The notes below the pieces were generated by a model. It was not told the origin of the DNA. It saw only the letters and a program-made list of their open reading frames with translations, and ran no database searches. This document shows positions 1-7,972 of a DNA stretch of 49,308 bases, in pieces (the stretch's first letter is position 1; each line of letters starts with the position of its first letter). The translations under genes were made by a program, and so were the position numbers. This DNA is from JAAYYM01 sp964638005 (GTDB lineage Bacteria; Bacillota; Clostridia; Lachnospirales; Lachnospiraceae): NCBI GenBank assembly GCA_964638005.1, contig CAZWXS010000016.1, positions 1 to 49,308 on the forward strand. The letters run 5' to 3'.

Positions 1-68
1 AAGCCATATCAGGCTGCACAGTCGCAGAAACGTTAGGAGCAGAGTTATAAGGAAGAAGGAGAAAAAGC
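1..68 (+). other. upstream edge, possible 3' end of a preceding gene
   Basis: The window opens inside unknown sequence. Two forward frames are open from the edge: one closes with TAG at 34-36 and one with TAA at 48-50, so either could be the tail of an upstream gene. Neither tail is long enough to identify. The stretch ends with an AAGGAAGAAGGAG-type ribosome binding site for the next gene. Confidence 0.25.
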
Positions 69-1835
69 ATGAGCGAGAAAATGATTATGTTAGGAAATGA
101 AGCAATTGCCCGTGGCGCATATGAAGCCGGAGTCAAAGTGTCGGCGGCATATCCGGGTACACCGAGTACGGAAATCAGTGAGAATCTGGTGCAGTATTCT
201 AAGAATGGAACCATTGGAAACGGAGATCTGTATTGTGAGTGGTCACCCAATGAAAAGGTGGCAACTGAGGTTGCAATCGGCGCTTCCATCAGTGGTGTCC
301 GTGCTTTGGTTTCTATGAAGCATGTGGGTGTCAATGTTGCGGCAGATCCGTTATATACAGTGTCCTACATAGGAGTCAACGGTGGTCTTGTTATGATCGC
401 AGCAGATGATCCGGGACTATATTCTTCTCAGAATGAGCAGGATACCAGAATGGTTGCAAGAGCAGCTCAGGTGCCTGTATTGGAGCCTTCAGATTCACAG
501 GAGGCAAAGGATTTTGTAAAGTTTGCATTTAATATGAGTGAGAAGTATGATACACCTGTCATTGTCCGTACCACAACACGTCTTGCACATTCTCAGGGAA
601 TGGTTACATTATGTGATAGAACAGAAGTGCCGGATAAGCCATATGAAAGAAACATTGCTAAAAATGTTATGATGCCTGCAAATGCAGTGAAGCGTCATTT
701 GGTCGTAGAAGACCGTACCAATAAAATGATTGAAGACGGATGTACGTTCCCGATCAACAGAGTGGAGATGAATGACACTAAGATTGGTGTGATCACAAGC
801 GGTATCCCCTATCAGTATGTCAAGGAAGCACTTCCGAATGCATCTGTGCTGAAACTGGGTATGGTAAACCCGCTTCCGAAGAAGATGATAGAAGACTTTG
901 CGGCTAAGGTTGATACTTTATACATTGTAGAGGAACTTGATCCGGTGATTGAACTTCAGGTGAAGTCATGGGGAATCAAAGCGATTGGTAAAGAGATCTT
1001 TACGGTACAGGGGGAATACAGTGCCACAATGATCCGCAGAGCGGTCGGTGGAGAGCAGATTGATGTCAAGCCTGCTGCACAGATTCCGAACAGACCGCCT
1101 ATCCTTTGCCCCGGCTGCCCGCACAGAAGTGTATACTCTGTGCTCAATAAGCTGAAGATACATGCGGCAGGCGACATCGGATGCTATACCCTTGGCGCAG
1201 TTGCTCCGTTGAGCGTAGTTGATACAACTGTATGTATGGGAGCCAGCATTTCAACACTTCATGGTATGGAGATGGCAAAAGGCAAAGATTATATCAAGAA
1301 CTGGGTTGCAGTCATCGGTGATTCGACCTTTATGCACACAGGTGTTAATTCCCTGATGAATATGGTATACAATCAGGGCACGGGCACGGTTATGATTTTA
1401 GACAATTCAACAACCGGTATGACGGGGCATCAGGATCATGCAGCAACAGGCAAGACTTTACAGGGCGATACGGTATATGCAATCGATATCATGAAATTGT
1501 GTCAGGCAATGGGTATCAAGAATGTGACGGAAATAGATGCATTTGATATAGTAGGACTTGAAAAGTTATTGAAGGAAGAGACAGCGAAGGACGAGGTTTC
1601 AGTGATCATTACAAAGGCTCCGTGTGTACTGCTGAAGAGCAATCCTCCGATTACCCACAAGTGTTTCGCCGATAGCGAGAAGTGTAAGAAATGTGGTATG
1701 TGTATGAAACCGGGTTGTCCTGCATTGACGAAACAGGCAGACGGAACGGTTCGGGTTGATGATACAATGTGTAACGGCTGTGGATTGTGTAAGGGATTAT
1801 GCAAGTTTGGCGCAATTACGGATGTTCCGGTCTGA
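69..1835 (+). CDS. iorA: indolepyruvate:ferredoxin oxidoreductase, alpha subunit
   Basis: Catalytic subunit of the enzyme that oxidatively decarboxylates indolepyruvate and other aryl-pyruvates to aryl-acetyl-CoA while reducing ferredoxin, in the cytoplasm. The 588-residue protein has the N-terminal pyrimidine-binding half of the 2-oxoacid oxidoreductase fold (AYPGTPSTEI near residue 28), a central CPGCPHR motif, and the thiamine-diphosphate segment GDSTFMHTG near residue 417. At the C-terminus are two ferredoxin-type clusters, CKKCGMCMKPGC (about 539-550) and CNGCGLCKGLC (about 569-579). The length fits the family. The ATG lies behind a GGAAGAAGGAG site. The beta subunit, an aryl-CoA ligase and an ACT protein follow, which points to fermentation of aromatic amino acids. 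Substrate preference among Trp, Phe and Tyr derivatives cannot be read from sequence. Confidence 0.93.
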   Translation: MSEKMIMLGNEAIARGAYEAGVKVSAAYPGTPSTEISENLVQYSKNGTIGNGDLYCEWSPNEKVATEVAIGASISGVRALVSMKHVGVNVAADPLYTVSYIGVNGGLVMIAADDPGLYSSQNEQDTRMVARAAQVPVLEPSDSQEAKDFVKFAFNMSEKYDTPVIVRTTTRLAHSQGMVTLCDRTEVPDKPYERNIAKNVMMPANAVKRHLVVEDRTNKMIEDGCTFPINRVEMNDTKIGVITSGIPYQYVKEALPNASVLKLGMVNPLPKKMIEDFAAKVDTLYIVEELDPVIELQVKSWGIKAIGKEIFTVQGEYSATMIRRAVGGEQIDVKPAAQIPNRPPILCPGCPHRSVYSVLNKLKIHAAGDIGCYTLGAVAPLSVVDTTVCMGASISTLHGMEMAKGKDYIKNWVAVIGDSTFMHTGVNSLMNMVYNQGTGTVMILDNSTTGMTGHQDHAATGKTLQGDTVYAIDIMKLCQAMGIKNVTEIDAFDIVGLEKLLKEETAKDEVSVIITKAPCVLLKSNPPITHKCFADSEKCKKCGMCMKPGCPALTKQADGTVRVDDTMCNGCGLCKGLCKFGAITDVPV

Positions 1836-1869
1836 GCTTATGATCGTAGAAGATGAGAGAATACATCGG

Positions 1870-1940
1870 TTGACATAATACACAATTAGTTAACATAACA
1901 CATGGTTCATGGAAAGATTGTCATGGCATAGTGACAGTCA
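1870..1940 (+). promoter_or_regulatory. iorA-iorB intergenic: possible internal promoter and hairpin
   Basis: The 124-base gap between iorA and iorB has a perfect TTGACA at 1870-1875, but no good -10 box at standard spacing (TAACAT at 1891-1896 gives only 15 bases). At 1917-1940, GATTGTCA pairs with TGACAGTC, with one G-T pair, around an 8-base loop. This could be an internal promoter or a processing hairpin that tunes the subunit ratio. The evidence is weak. Confidence 0.25.
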
Positions 1941-1959
1941 TCAACAGGAGGAGAAATAG

Positions 1960-2529
1960 ATGGAAACAAAAAATATAATGATCGTAGGCGTAGGCGGACA
2001 GGGGACTCTGTTAACCAGCCGTATATTGGGTGGTATTACCATCCATGCAGGATATGATGTGAAGCTGTCGGAAGTGCATGGAATGGCGCAGCGCGGAGGA
2101 AGTGTTGTTACCTTTGTTCGATATGGTAACAAGGTAGCTGAACCGATTGTAGAGGAAGGCTGTGCAGATGTGCTGATTGCTTTTGAGAGGCTGGAAGCCC
2201 TCAGATATGCGCATTATCTGAAGAAGGATGGCGTTATCATTGCAAATGACCAACGCATTGATCCGATGCCGGTAGTCATCGGAGCGGCAGAATATCCGCA
2301 GAATATCTTAGAGGATCTGTCTAAGGAATATAAAGTCATTACGGTTGATGCAATGGAAGAAGCGAAGAAACTTGGAAATCCAAAAGTCTTTAATGTGATC
2401 GTACTCGGAATCGCAGCACAGCACATGGATTTTTCCAAAGAAGACTGGCTCACCGTAATCGAAAAGACAGTCAAACCAAAAACTGTTGAAATCAACAAGA
2501 AGGCGTTTGAGGTAGGATTTCAAATGTAG
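1960..2529 (+). CDS. iorB: indolepyruvate:ferredoxin oxidoreductase, beta subunit
   Basis: Gamma-domain subunit that pairs with IorA to complete the aryl-pyruvate oxidoreductase. The 189-residue length is normal for IorB. The N-terminus has the glycine-rich segment GVGGQGTLLTSRILG (about 11-25), followed by a SEVHGMAQRGGSV motif (about 37-49) typical of the POR/KOR gamma family. There is no ferredoxin motif, as expected because the clusters are on IorA. The start is the ATG behind an AGGAGGAG site. It is separated from iorA by 124 bases rather than overlapping, so the two may be translated independently. Confidence 0.93.
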   Translation: METKNIMIVGVGGQGTLLTSRILGGITIHAGYDVKLSEVHGMAQRGGSVVTFVRYGNKVAEPIVEEGCADVLIAFERLEALRYAHYLKKDGVIIANDQRIDPMPVVIGAAEYPQNILEDLSKEYKVITVDAMEEAKKLGNPKVFNVIVLGIAAQHMDFSKEDWLTVIEKTVKPKTVEINKKAFEVGFQM

Positions 2530-2530
2530 A

Positions 2531-2611
2531 GCGGAGACGCATAGAAGAAAGCAGAAGCAAGCCCGAATGGGCATCAATTCCGAATTGCGAAGCAATTTGG
2601 ACCCGCTGGGT
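2531..2611 (+). repeat. string of four small hairpins between iorB and paaK
   Basis: Starting two bases after the iorB stop there are four short inverted repeats. GCG/CGC closes a GAGA loop at 2531-2540. GCCC/GGGC closes GAAT at 2561-2572. CCGAATTGC/GCAATTTGG, with one G-T pair, closes GAA at 2580-2600. ACCC/GGGT closes GCT at 2601-2611. No T-tract follows, so this is not a standard terminator. The third hairpin has nearly the same sequence as one at 39871-39889. Confidence 0.6.
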
Positions 2612-2632
2612 GTTATAAAAGGAGGCAGCAGC

Positions 2633-3931
2633 ATGATTTGGAATGAAACAAAGGAATGTATGAGCAGAGATGAAATGCAGAGTCTGCAAAGTGCAAGACT
2701 TGTAAAAGTAGTAGATAAGGTGTATCACAATGTAGAGTTTTACCGTAAGAAGATGCAGGCTGTCGGATTGGAGCCGGGAGATATCAGAGGAATCGAGGAT
2801 CTGTCCAAGCTTCCTTATACGACCAAACTGGATCTGCGGGACAATTATCCGTTTGGATTATTTGCGGTACCGATGTCGGAGGTTGTCAGAGTGCATGCTT
2901 CTTCGGGAACGACAGGCAAGGCGACGGTAGTCGGATATACAAGAAGGGATATTGAAATCTGGAGCGAATGTGTTGCAAGGGCTATGTCTCAGGCGGGCAT
3001 TACCAAGGAAGACAGGATTCAGATTGCATATGGGTACGGATTGTTTACGGGCGGACTTGGTGCTCATTACGGTGCTGAGCATCTGGGAGCGACTGTTATA
3101 CCGATGTCTACAGGAAATACGAAGAAACTGACAACTATGATGCAGGATTTTGAGGCAACGGCAATCGCATGTACGCCTTCTTATTTGCTGCATATTGCAG
3201 AATCGCTGGAAGAGACAGGCGAGATTAACAATATCAAATTGAAAGTGGCTGTCTGTGGTGCAGAGCCGTGGACGGAAAATATGCGCCTTCAGATTGAAGA
3301 GAGACTGCATATCAAGGCATATGATATCTATGGACTGTCAGAAGTCATGGGACCGGGTGTGGCATGTGACTGTCAGTATCACAGAGGCCTGCATGTATAT
3401 GAAGATCATTTCCTGCCTGAGATCGTCAGCCCGGAGACATTGCAGCCGGTGGCAGCAGGCGATACGGGAGAATTGGTATTTACGACACTGACCAAGGAAG
3501 CTTTACCGCTTATTCGATACAGGACAAAGGATCTGACGAGCATTGATTACAGTAAATGTGAATGCGGCAGGACACTTGCACGCATCTCCAGATTCAAGGG
3601 ACGTTCCGATGACATGCTCATTATCCGTGGAGTTAATGTATTCCCTTCACAGATTGAGACAGCACTTCTTGAGGTCAGCGAGACGACACCCAACTACCTG
3701 ATCATTGTAGACAGAGTGGATCATCAGGATACATTGGAAGTACGTGTTGAGGTTGATGAGAAATGCTTTACGGATAACATGGCATCTCTGGATCAGCTCA
3801 CCAGAAAGATTGCCGGAGTACTCAAACAGGCACTCGGACTTGCAGTCAAGGTAAAGCTCGTAGAGCCCAAAACCATCGAACGTAGCGAAGGAAAAGCAAA
3901 ACGCGTCATTGATAAACGCCAGCTGGTGTAG
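2633..3931 (+). CDS. paaK: phenylacetate-CoA ligase family protein
   Basis: Adenylate-forming enzyme interconverting aryl-acetate, ATP and CoA with aryl-acetyl-CoA, AMP and pyrophosphate. Beside iorAB it probably handles the aryl-acetyl-CoA made from aromatic amino acids, either activating aryl-acetate or running in reverse. From the chosen ATG the protein has 432 residues, the usual PaaK length. It begins IWNETKECMSRDEM and has a SSGTTGKATVVGYT phosphate-binding loop (about 90-103), a YGLSEVMGPGVACDC segment (about 231) and the C-terminal RGRSDDM-like hinge with an RGVNVFPSQIE segment. An upstream in-frame ATG at 2567 exists, but 2633 has the GGAGGCAG site and the family's N-terminus. Operon position and motifs agree well. 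Confidence 0.92.
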   Translation: MIWNETKECMSRDEMQSLQSARLVKVVDKVYHNVEFYRKKMQAVGLEPGDIRGIEDLSKLPYTTKLDLRDNYPFGLFAVPMSEVVRVHASSGTTGKATVVGYTRRDIEIWSECVARAMSQAGITKEDRIQIAYGYGLFTGGLGAHYGAEHLGATVIPMSTGNTKKLTTMMQDFEATAIACTPSYLLHIAESLEETGEINNIKLKVAVCGAEPWTENMRLQIEERLHIKAYDIYGLSEVMGPGVACDCQYHRGLHVYEDHFLPEIVSPETLQPVAAGDTGELVFTTLTKEALPLIRYRTKDLTSIDYSKCECGRTLARISRFKGRSDDMLIIRGVNVFPSQIETALLEVSETTPNYLIIVDRVDHQDTLEVRVEVDEKCFTDNMASLDQLTRKIAGVLKQALGLAVKVKLVEPKTIERSEGKAKRVIDKRQLV

Positions 3932-3949
3932 TATAATTAAGAAAGAGTT

Positions 3950-3962
3950 CTCACGAAGTGAG
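3950..3962 (+). repeat. GAA-loop hairpin between paaK and ACT gene
   Basis: A perfect CTCAC/GTGAG stem closes on a GAA triloop, in the 54-base gap before the ACT-domain gene. It is a small member of the C-GNA-G hairpin set seen elsewhere in this window. Confidence 0.5.
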
Positions 3963-3985
3963 TTATCCGACAGGAGGAATCAATC

Positions 3986-4429
3986 ATGGCAGTAAAGCAG
4001 GTATCGGTCTTTATGGAGAACCGTGAAGGCAGGCTGGAACAGGTGACGAAGACACTCAGAGACGAAGGCATCAATATTACATCCTTGAGTCTGGCAGAGA
4101 CTGAGGATTATGGTATATTGCGTTTGATTGTATCTGATCCGGAGCGTGCGCTTACAGCTTTGAAGGCAGCGGATTTTTCATCTCGTATAACGATGGTAGT
4201 GGCTGTAAAGGTTTCACATGAGACAGGATCTTTTCATAAGATGCTGCTGGAATTAAAGGATATCAATATTGAATACATGTATGTGCTGTCAACCAGTGAG
4301 TATGCTTCCATGATTGTTAAGATTGCCGATTATGAAAAGGCTGAGAAGATACTGACAGACAAGGGGTATCAGTTGCTGACGGAAGAGGAAGCCTACAAGG
4401 CAAATGTGATGAAGGCGGATGAAGCATAA
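3986..4429 (+). CDS. tandem ACT-domain protein, probable amino-acid sensor of the ior operon
   Basis: The 147-residue cytoplasmic protein consists of two ACT-type ligand-binding domains (about residues 4-65 and 70-135) and no catalytic domain. The first begins VKQVSVFMENREGRLEQVTKTL, split here as VKQVSVFMENREGRLE then QVTKTL, the classic ACT strand-helix pattern with a ligand-site Gly after the first strand. Proteins of this kind often follow paaK and ior genes and probably sense an aromatic amino acid or aryl product. What it regulates is unknown because no DNA-binding domain is present. The ATG follows an AGGAGG site, and a terminator follows the gene, so it ends the operon. Confidence 0.85.
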   Translation: MAVKQVSVFMENREGRLEQVTKTLRDEGINITSLSLAETEDYGILRLIVSDPERALTALKAADFSSRITMVVAVKVSHETGSFHKMLLELKDINIEYMYVLSTSEYASMIVKIADYEKAEKILTDKGYQLLTEEEAYKANVMKADEA

Positions 4430-4442
4430 CAGAAATTGATTT

Positions 4443-4476
4443 AAAAGCCACGCGGCATTAGTCACGTGGCTTTTTG
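4443..4476 (+). terminator. rho-independent terminator of the ior-paaK-ACT operon
   Basis: AAAAGCCACG pairs with CGTGGCTTTTT around a roughly 12-base loop and ends in five Ts, 13 bases after the ACT gene stop. It closes the aryl-pyruvate operon. Confidence 0.85.
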
Positions 4477-4502
4477 GATATCAGAAACAAGAAAGAATGA
4501 AC

Positions 4503-4535
4503 AGTACCATAAAATAAGACATCTCGAATCGTATA
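4503..4535 (+). promoter_or_regulatory. putative ECF-sigma promoter of the sigma gene
   Basis: AGTACCATAAA at 4503-4513 is followed 16 bases later by CGTATA at 4530-4535, 25 bases upstream of the sigma start. The same AGTACCATAAA-N16-CGTAT arrangement lies upstream of the VWA lipoprotein gene at 6034-6066. A CGT-containing -10 and an AC-rich -35 element are typical of ECF promoters, so autoregulation by the encoded sigma factor is likely. Confidence 0.7.
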
Positions 4536-4560
4536 GAGATTAGAGAGGGAAGGAACAAGT

Positions 4561-5127
4561 GTGACCGACGAATTATTTGAACAAAGTATCCGGCGGATAC
4601 AACAGGGAGACAAAGCGGGATTAAAGCAAATCTATGAAGCATATGCAGCCTTTATCTATTCTGTTATCTATGACATTTTGAAGAATAGAGAAAGCGCAGA
4701 GGATGTGACAAGCGATTTTTTTATCAAACTGTGGAATGTTGCGGAACAGTATCGATTTGGAGGCAAACATAAGGCGTATCTGGCAACGATCGCTCATAAT
4801 ATGGCAATCGATTACATACGAAAGAACAGACATGAACAGACGACGGAGGAAATCCAAGATGTGGTCGATGCGGGAGCCGCTGCTACTACAATCGGGATGC
4901 AGCAGGAGACGGTTGAGGACAGTGTGATACAGGATATCACCATGAAGGAAGCCATACTAACGCTCAAGGAGCCGGAACAACAGGTGCTGAATCTGAAGAT
5001 TTTCGGAGAATTAACCTTTGCGGAGATTGCAGATATATTAAAGACGCCGATGGGAACGGTCACGTGGAGGTACCGAACAGCAATTCAAAAACTATCCAAA
5101 TGTTACGGAAAGGAGGTGCGGCAATGA
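4561..5127 (+). CDS. ECF-type RNA polymerase sigma-70 factor
   Basis: Group 4 sigma factor of 188 residues. Region 2 spans about residues 10-85 (DLLKNRESAEDVTSDFF-like helix, then IDYIRKNR). Region 4 spans about 118-180 (LKEPEQQVLNLKIFGELTFA followed by the helix-turn-helix EIADILKTPMGTVTWRYRTA). Between them is a short linker and there is no region 1 or 3, as expected for the ECF class. It directs RNA polymerase to a small regulon, probably including its own gene and the VWA lipoprotein gene. The GTG start has an AAGGAAC site; no better ATG exists upstream in frame. Its stop overlaps the next start as ATGA, implying translational coupling with the presumed anti-sigma gene. Confidence 0.92.
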   Translation: MTDELFEQSIRRIQQGDKAGLKQIYEAYAAFIYSVIYDILKNRESAEDVTSDFFIKLWNVAEQYRFGGKHKAYLATIAHNMAIDYIRKNRHEQTTEEIQDVVDAGAAATTIGMQQETVEDSVIQDITMKEAILTLKEPEQQVLNLKIFGELTFAEIADILKTPMGTVTWRYRTAIQKLSKCYGKEVRQ

Positions 5128-5999
5128 CAGAGCAGGAAATGAAAGAGAAAGAAGTTACGGAAGAAGAGTTACAGAATAACAAAGCAATCGAGCAGGCTTA
5201 CAAGGCTGAGATGCAGACGGAGATTCCTGATCTGTGGGACAGGATCGAAGCCGCGCTTCCGGAGAAGACACCTTCAGTCAAAACGGAAACTGCTGATTCA
5301 GGAAATCAAGGTTCAATCAATGATGCTTCAAAGAAAACTAAGAAAAAATCAAACATTCGCACCTTCAGGACAATCGCGCTGATTGCTGCATGTCTTTGCG
5401 TGGCGTTGATGATACCGACACTTCTGTCAATAGGAGGACACCACAGTGAGACAGCAGCTTCTGCTTCGTTAGATGAGGAAGAATATGCAGCATCGTCAGA
5501 GACAGCAGCAGAGCCGGAAGCGACTGAGAGCGTACCGGCAGAAGATACTGCTGCTGAGGCAGAGAGTGCTGCAGAAGATGTTGACAGGAGTAATAATGCC
5601 GCTGAGGATTTCGCGAGTGAAGCAACAGCCGTGACAGAAGCAACGGCAGATGCAGCAGCCACTAAGGAAGAGTCAGTACAGGCATCTGAAGAGAAGAGTG
5701 CGGCGTTAGAGAGAAATGATTTTGGCAGTGATGCATTGTATACCGAAAATGTCGAGATAGAGATCATTGAATGTGATACAGCGACCGGCAGAGAGGATGA
5801 TGACGGATATTGTACATTTACCGTTATGATTCTTGAGGATGAGACCGGTATCTATGAGTCGGCATCCATTATGGATGTATATGTGGATGAAAGTGAAGCG
5901 CAGAGCATCAAGGCAGGAGAGAAGCTGACCGTGACTCTGGTCAATCCGGATCCTCTTTCGAGCGGTCAGTTAAAAATATGTATGTTCATTCAGGATTAA
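5124..5999 (+). CDS. membrane-bound putative anti-sigma factor
   Basis: A 291-residue single-pass membrane protein translated from an ATG overlapping the sigma stop and preceded by an AAGGAGGTG site. The cytoplasmic N-terminus (about 1-80) has an EIPDLWDRIEAALPEKT segment that I associate with anti-sigma regulators in Lachnospiraceae. A transmembrane helix follows at about 84-105. Outside lies a low-complexity linker rich in Ala, Glu, Ser and Thr (about 112-200), then a compact C-terminal domain (about 210-291) that starts at an LYTENVEIEII strand. Function is inferred from gene order and topology. The extracellular domain may receive the stress signal and is not recognised further. Confidence 0.75.
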   Translation: MTEQEMKEKEVTEEELQNNKAIEQAYKAEMQTEIPDLWDRIEAALPEKTPSVKTETADSGNQGSINDASKKTKKKSNIRTFRTIALIAACLCVALMIPTLLSIGGHHSETAASASLDEEEYAASSETAAEPEATESVPAEDTAAEAESAAEDVDRSNNAAEDFASEATAVTEATADAAATKEESVQASEEKSAALERNDFGSDALYTENVEIEIIECDTATGREDDDGYCTFTVMILEDETGIYESASIMDVYVDESEAQSIKAGEKLTVTLVNPDPLSSGQLKICMFIQD

Positions 6000-6033
6000 C
6001 GGAGAAAAGACTGTTTCAGAAAAAATTTCAAAA

Positions 6034-6066
6034 AGTACCATAAATATGAATTCCTCCTTACGTATG
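6034..6066 (+). promoter_or_regulatory. putative ECF-sigma promoter of the VWA lipoprotein gene
   Basis: AGTACCATAAA (6034-6044) and CGTATG (6061-6066) are separated by 16 bases, exactly the spacing seen before the sigma gene at 4503-4535. The surrounding bases differ between the two sites, so conservation is confined to the two boxes, as expected for a real promoter pair rather than a duplication. Confidence 0.7.
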
Positions 6067-6129
6067 TTTATTAACAAGGGAAATGAGAGATGTGCATTTC
6101 AACGGTAAACAACAAAGGAGGAATTTATT

Positions 6130-7971
6130 ATGAAAAAGAAAGATTTATCAAGAGTCACAGCAATCGTATTATCGGCAATTATGACGGCAGGAACCCTGGC
6201 AGGCTGCGGAAGCCTTGCAGAAACGGCAGTTAATGTCGGACAGTCTATGGCAGAAAGTGCTGCAGGGGAGGAAACAACCTCGACATCTGAGACTGGTGCG
6301 GAACGGGACGGACAGGAGAATAGCGAAACCGAATATCCTGTGGATGACTATGCCACAGGCGTGAAAGAGTCTGTGGTAAGTGAAGCGATGACAGAGTCTG
6401 CGGCATGTGCAGATAAAGCATCGGAAGAAGCATATGATAACAGCAGTGCAATGAAACAGCAGGGAGCCGCAGCTCGAAAATATGCAGAGGCGGCAGAATA
6501 TGATGTAATTTACCACAACAGCGAGGAATATAGTACGGTAGAGGAATCAGGCTTCAAATCCGTTGCAAAGGATCCGCTTTCTACATTTTCGGCAGATGTA
6601 GATACTGCTGCATACAGCAATTTGCGCAGAATGATCTACGATGGATATTCGCTGTATGACATTCCGACAGATGCAGTTCGTATTGAAGAGATGATCAATT
6701 ATTTCGATTATGATTATCAGAAGCCTTTAGGGGATGTTCCGTTTTCTGTTACAACAGAAATCGGCGATTGTCCTTGGAATGAAGAGGCTAAATTGATGCT
6801 TGTCGGAATGCAGACGGAGGCGGTTGATTTTACTGATACGGCTCCATCGAATCTGGTGTTTCTGTTGGATGTATCAGGTTCTATGTATTCAGAGGATAAG
6901 CTTCCGTTGCTTCAGAAAGCATTTTCCATGTTGACGACCAATTTGACGAGCAAGGATCGTGTGTCGATTGTGACTTATGCAGGCAGCGATGAAGTGCTGT
7001 TAGAAGGAGTGAGGGGTAGCGAGTATGAGCTGATTACGGATACATTGGAGAGCCTTGAGGCAGGTGGTTCCACGGCAGGAAGCAAGGGTATCATTACAGC
7101 ATATGAGATTGCAGAGGATTATTTTATCAAAGGCGGCAACAACCGTGTGATTCTGGCGACAGACGGAGATCTGAATGTCGGATTGACGAGCGAGGAAGAA
7201 CTGGAGGAGCTGATCAGCGAAGAAAAGGAAACAGGAGTTTATCTTTCCGTATTAGGTTTTGGTACCGGAAACCTGAAGGACAACAAGATGGAAGTTCTGG
7301 CGGATAAAGGCAATGGAAATTATGCATACATAGACTCGGCGACAGAGGCAAAGAAGGTGTTGGTAGAGGAAATGGGGGCGACTCTGGTAACAGTTGCAAA
7401 GGATGTGAAATTTCAGGTGGAATTCAATCCGGAGATGATAAGCGATTACAGACTGGTAGGTTACGATAACAGGGTCATGGCGGCAGAGGATTTTGCGGAT
7501 GACAGCAAGGATGCAGGAGAGGTCGGAGCAGGGCACAGCGTGACGGCACTCTATGAGCTTATTACAACCGATGCGGCGGATACATATTCCAAAAAGGGCA
7601 GCATCGATCTCAAATATCAGGAACGGGATTATGTCTATGATGACAATGACAGTGACAGACAGAGCGGTTCAGACGACGAGTGGCTGACAGTCAGTGTTCG
7701 TTATAAGGAGCCGGAGGGTGCTAAGAGCAGACTGATTGAGCATCCGGTAACCGGAGAAGCATATCAGAAGCATAACAGTGATAATTGGCTCTTTGCAAGT
7801 GCGGTCGCAGAGTTCGGAATGATCCTCAAGGACAGTGAATATCAGGAGGAGGCAAGTCTGCGTCAGGTTCTGAAAATGTTGGATCAGGCAGATTGTACAG
7901 GGGACGACTATAAGAAAGAGTTTTCAGAGCTGGTAGAGATTGTATGGGAGAGATTAAATTTATCCTTCTGA
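6130..7971 (+). CDS. VWA-domain lipoprotein (YfbK-like)
   Basis: A 613-residue secreted lipoprotein. The signal peptide ends in a lipobox, LAGC, at about residues 23-26. A Ser/Glu-rich spacer follows to about 130, then a von Willebrand N-terminal extension (FSADVDTAAYSNLRRMI). The VWA domain begins at VFLLDVSGSMYS (about 242), where DVSGS supplies the metal-ion adhesion site, with LATDGDLNVG near 342. The C-terminal region (about 430-613) resembles the extension found in YfbK-type proteins. It probably binds other envelope proteins in a metal-dependent way; the partner is unknown. A shared promoter motif links it to the sigma factor two genes upstream, so it is likely the output of that system. 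The ATG has an AAAGGAGGA site. Confidence 0.88.
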   Translation: MKKKDLSRVTAIVLSAIMTAGTLAGCGSLAETAVNVGQSMAESAAGEETTSTSETGAERDGQENSETEYPVDDYATGVKESVVSEAMTESAACADKASEEAYDNSSAMKQQGAAARKYAEAAEYDVIYHNSEEYSTVEESGFKSVAKDPLSTFSADVDTAAYSNLRRMIYDGYSLYDIPTDAVRIEEMINYFDYDYQKPLGDVPFSVTTEIGDCPWNEEAKLMLVGMQTEAVDFTDTAPSNLVFLLDVSGSMYSEDKLPLLQKAFSMLTTNLTSKDRVSIVTYAGSDEVLLEGVRGSEYELITDTLESLEAGGSTAGSKGIITAYEIAEDYFIKGGNNRVILATDGDLNVGLTSEEELEELISEEKETGVYLSVLGFGTGNLKDNKMEVLADKGNGNYAYIDSATEAKKVLVEEMGATLVTVAKDVKFQVEFNPEMISDYRLVGYDNRVMAAEDFADDSKDAGEVGAGHSVTALYELITTDAADTYSKKGSIDLKYQERDYVYDDNDSDRQSGSDDEWLTVSVRYKEPEGAKSRLIEHPVTGEAYQKHNSDNWLFASAVAEFGMILKDSEYQEEASLRQVLKMLDQADCTGDDYKKEFSELVEIVWERLNLSF

Positions 7972-7972
7972 C

